In this document: positions 55,468 through 64,000 of the stretch, one piece after another | How the letters are laid out: the number at the start of each line of letters is the position of its first letter | Numbering within the stretch: position 1 is the stretch's first letter | From: Chondrilla cf. caribensis | Taxonomy: Eukaryota; Porifera; Demospongiae; Chondrillida; Chondrillidae | DNA length: 64,000 bases | Direction: 5' to 3' | NCBI GenBank assembly: GCA_964020155.1 | Contig: OZ026548.1 | Coordinates: 1,577,397-1,641,396 of the forward strand | Notes under the pieces: generated by a model | What the model saw: only the letters and a program-made list of their open reading frames with translations | Databases searched by the model: none | Told to the model about the DNA's origin: nothing | Made by a program: the position numbers and the translations under genes

Positions 55468-55757
55468 CGCTCTCTTTCGACCAGAAGTGAAGATAAAATT
55501 GGTCCTAGTAGGAAAAGCAAGGGATGACCGATGAAGGTCAGAACGGTGAAGTTAAACGACGCAGTAACTCACAATGGATGTTTCGAAAATGATATTTGGA
55601 GATTTCCCTGAGGTAGAGACGCGAATCGTTAATAAGGACTGCCGGATTCGATTGGAATCCCAACACACATGCAAGATGGGGTGCTTCGTGACCGCAACGC
55701 AAACTATGAATATTGTTAACCGAACCCGTTAACCAATGAATTCTGTTAGAGTGGAAA
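55468..55757. promoter_or_regulatory. Head-to-head promoter interval, myosin I and ARL16
   Basis: Only 290 bp separate the two divergent start codons. It has no TATA box, higher CpG content than the spacers (for example GACCGCAACGCAA, ATCGTTAAT), and no simple repeat. A shared bidirectional promoter is an inference from spacing. Confidence 0.5.
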
Positions 55758-56330
55758 ATGGAGTGCCTCATCGTCGGGCCGCAATTTAGCGGAAAAACTT
55801 CACTTTTGAATCGACTAAAGTGGCTAAACAAGCGTGCAGCGGCTAAAGGCAAGAAAAACGAAAAGGAAGACAGAAAAGAATTGCCAGAACTTCCGGCGTT
55901 TCTGCCCACGGTTGGAACAAACATAGGAACATTGACTTTTGATGCTGGAGAGAGCAAGAAAGCACCCACCTACTCCGTTCAGCTTAGGGAAAGTGGAGGC
56001 GCAATGGCACCAGTTTGGAACAAGTACTATGATGATGCAGCCATGTTTATGTTTGTCCTGGATGGATCCAACCCCTACAGGCTTTCTGCAGCAACAATAC
56101 TCTTGCTCGAAGTGCTTGGAGATGCGAAAATGAAGGATAAACCCGCTGCAGTTGTGTTCAACAAGACAGACATTGACCCTGTTTTGAGTTTCAATGAAAT
56201 GACTGCTATAATGAGGATGAATGACATTGTAAAGTCCCAGAAAGATTTGAGCGTTTTTCAGACAAGTTCCCTACTGTGTGAAGGTGTGCAAGAGTTGCTT
56301 GATTGGGTGGAATCAAAGAGCATTTTGTAA
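55758..56330 (+). CDS. ARL16: ARL16-like small GTPase
   Basis: Single exon, 190 aa. P-loop GPQFSGKT at residues 7-14, a Thr in TVGTNIG near 51-57 (switch I), LRESGG at 76-81 where most Arf proteins have WDVGG, and NKTD at 135-138. The missing Asp before Gly-Gly and the TVGTN motif are features of ARL16 rather than ordinary Arf/Arl proteins. The lysine-rich insert at about 24-41 (KRAAAKGKKNEKEDRK) is longer than in the vertebrate protein as I recall it. There is no N-terminal Gly for myristoylation. ARL16 has been linked to cilia and protein traffic (family knowledge). It is divergent from the myosin and followed by GOSR1 on the same strand. Confidence 0.9.
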   Translation: MECLIVGPQFSGKTSLLNRLKWLNKRAAAKGKKNEKEDRKELPELPAFLPTVGTNIGTLTFDAGESKKAPTYSVQLRESGGAMAPVWNKYYDDAAMFMFVLDGSNPYRLSAATILLLEVLGDAKMKDKPAAVVFNKTDIDPVLSFNEMTAIMRMNDIVKSQKDLSVFQTSSLLCEGVQELLDWVESKSIL

Positions 56331-57281
56331 TGTGCTTATGTCATCATCTGATCTCAACCACAGATTCCGAGCATTAGATGACTCACACATGGGAATTCTG
56401 AGGTCTATTGATCAGTAAAAGCACCATGTGCTGCTTGGTTTTAGCAATTAAATTGGTTCCCATAACAGTCGAAACTATTTTGTTAATGACGTATTTGGTG
56501 CAGCTTCCATTCTGCATGATCTTACACACTTTATCATCATAACTTTATGTGTGTACCATTGAATATATGCTGTACAAATTACTTAAAATCTCTATTTATT
56601 GACAGTTACAAGGGCTTGAACAATAATATTATTTATCATGCAATCAATTTGTTAATTATTGAACAATGATTGCTAAGATCATTTTGTATCAACCATTCCC
56701 AATTGATACACAACATGGCTCCTGTTACTTGTTGGGTTTGGCTAGTCTAGCAGGCCAGACTGGAAACCACTGCACACAAGTAGTCATGCATGGTTGATGG
56801 ATGTTGCCACAACTCATGAAATATGTAATTTTAAGCTGTGAATTGATTTTCTGTGCACAATTTTTTAAATTGTCCTCTATAATGGAAGTGGAATAATTTT
56901 ATGAACTTCGTTTTGTAATCAATTAAGTAATTGACAACTTACACATTAATTGGTTATTATACACAGATTAAATGATTTGGACATTGCAGCTGGTTATCTC
57001 AGTCGGTGGAACTGTTGCTGAATTTATCTGGAGTGGCTATAATATAATATAACACATCATCCAGTATATTATACTTCGGAACCATAATGTGCATCCATAT
57101 TCCATATAGACACACACATCACTAACTACACATACAATGAATGCTATATCGATTTCCACTGCGTGTAAGCACGTATACAGGACTGTGCATTAGTCTACTT
57201 GAAAGTATAATAGCACCACTAGTGTTTTCTATAGAGATTACGTCATACGGGGGACTGCACCCCGAACGTCATCAAAACAAT
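56331..57281. other. Intergenic, nothing recognised
   Basis: The 3' region of ARL16 and upstream region of GOSR1, AT-rich. No repeat or further gene seen. Confidence 0.6.
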
Positions 57282-62660
<5,379 letters not shown>

Positions 62661-62954
62661 CCAAATCAAGCAGAGCCCACCACCCACACACATTAATTGT
62701 CACGCAATTATTATTATTATTATAAACATTAAAATGATTGAATTCATTGTAATCATATAGACAACTTCAATATGTATACATAAACCTACTATCATATGAC
62801 ATTGTAGTATAATACGCACACACGTACACACACATATTATATATAATATACATATAATTTATAGCTTAATAGTGTTGGACTACATGTGTCATGTATACTA
62901 ATCTTGCATGTATGTGTGTACAACAAATGTTTCTGATACACATGGTGTATTTAG

Positions 62955-63057
62955 TGGTTAAGACATGGGCACGAGGGCATTATGACATATAAATACCGAG
63001 TCCCGAGGGCGAGTGTATTTTATATGTCATAATGCCCAAGTGTCCATGTCTTAACCA
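62955..63057. mobile_element. Fold-back inverted-repeat element
   Basis: Arms beginning TGGTTAAGACATGGGCACGA and ending with the inverse, about 45 bp each with few mismatches. A second, looser inverted repeat (TAGCATCCGTTGC with GTAACGGATGCTA) follows at 63061-63154. Noncoding, downstream of GOSR1. Confidence 0.7.
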
Positions 63058-63179
63058 TTATAGCATCCGTTGCTAACACTTTATACTGTTGCTAGTGCTT
63101 TATACATTATAAAATTGCTGTATAATAGTACTCTTTCTATGGTAACGGATGCTATATAAAAATTAAAGATTCCCTGTAC

Positions 63180-64000
63180 AGAAATGTACGTACAGGTACA
63201 TGACAAAATCTTTGAGGTATGTACGCACGCATGGGTTACACTGGTACATTACATTTGTACATGTTGCTGGGAAAATCCATTTGGATTCAGGAGCGTTTAA
63301 GCAACAGTTGGAAACTTCGCAGTCCCAAATCCCTATTCGAACATTTGTACATGTACGTACATGACAATGTGTTTGAGATATGTTTGCAAGTTACACCTGT
63401 ACAGGAGATTATGTATATTATGTACACATCATGGAAAACTTGCTTATTGTAATGTACGTAATTCCGGTGTGATTACAATTACTTTATGACGAATTCACAT
63501 TGTTCATTATGAAAGAATTACAATATGATTTGTGGAAAATTACAATCTTTTTACAATTCTGCTACCATAATGAACAATTTACGATTAAGTTATACGATAT
63601 TTTAAATACTTAAAAACTGCAATTCTACTATCATGACAGAACTCTCTGTATGTAGGTTACCCTGTACAGGATTGTAAGTACAGGTACATGGAAATGTATG
63701 TATTTGTGATACGTATGTACATGGGATACACCTGTACATTATATATGTACATGTACATCACAATGTGTTTGAGATATGCATGTGAATTACACTTTCATAG
63801 GGTTGTATTTTTGTTCATGTACATATGCATGAAAATATGTTTGAGATACGTACATATCTGTACAGGATTGTACATACGTTATACAGCACGGAGAACTTGA
63901 CTTGTAATATAATTTCAGTGTGATTACCATCACATTACATTGGATTTACATTACTTGATCAGAGAAAGACCACAATAGTTTTACGATTCCACAACAATTA
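63180..64000. other. Repeat-like AT-rich flank, no gene seen
   Basis: Several copies of a TACATGACAATGTGTTTGAG-type block. A GATTACAATTAC-rich stretch at about 63430-63620 resembles 39920-40090 in a myosin intron. Probably a dispersed noncoding repeat. Confidence 0.5.

Overview
The window reads as nuclear DNA of an early-branching marine animal, most likely a sponge. This is inferred from intron-rich animal genes, AT-rich spacers, very large CA/TG arrays, and a tandem family of short collagen-stalk proteins with a cysteine-rich head of a type I associate with sponges and cnidarians. Nothing here is bacterial; no tRNA, rRNA or CRISPR was seen.

Layout. (1) 1-35 kb: a plus-strand array of intronless genes for secreted proteins built as signal peptide, N-terminal Cys, Gly-X-Y stalk, neck and about 220-residue Cys-rich head. 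Eight look intact (3588, 7138, 14688, 18087, 20554, 28429, 31882, 33876). Five are broken (131-1105, 1979, 5159, 16801, 30570) and there are four further relics. Most members have a TATA box 50-80 bp before the start codon. (2) Minus strand, 55.5 to 24.0 kb: one 21-exon class I myosin of the MYO1C/MYO1H type. Its motor exons lie at 55.5-36.4 kb and its neck/tail exons at 27.8-24.0 kb. The 8.6-kb intron between them holds three intact collagen-stalk genes and one broken one on the opposite strand. A second, complete, open set of the eight neck/tail exons lies at 14.0-10.4 kb. (3) 55.76-56.33 kb plus: a single-exon ARL16-like small GTPase, head to head with the myosin. (4) 57.28-62.66 kb plus: an eight-exon Golgi SNARE, GOSR1 (GS28).

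The array grew by tandem duplication. A unit of about 13.4 kb (about 6122-19550), carrying the myosin tail exons and several collagen-stalk genes, is repeated at about 19551-33300. An older, decayed duplication of about 5 kb relates 1-2.9 kb to 5.1-8.5 kb. The two tail modules differ by about 18 silent and 4 amino-acid-changing substitutions by hand count, so both look constrained, and either could splice in phase onto the motor exons.

The most interesting material is the collagen-stalk/Cys-rich head family, which has framework blocks nearly identical between paralogs and short variable segments at fixed places, and its physical entanglement with a myosin I gene that may have two alternative tails. 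Introns are packed with minisatellites, TG arrays lying just after splice donors, and small inverted-repeat elements.
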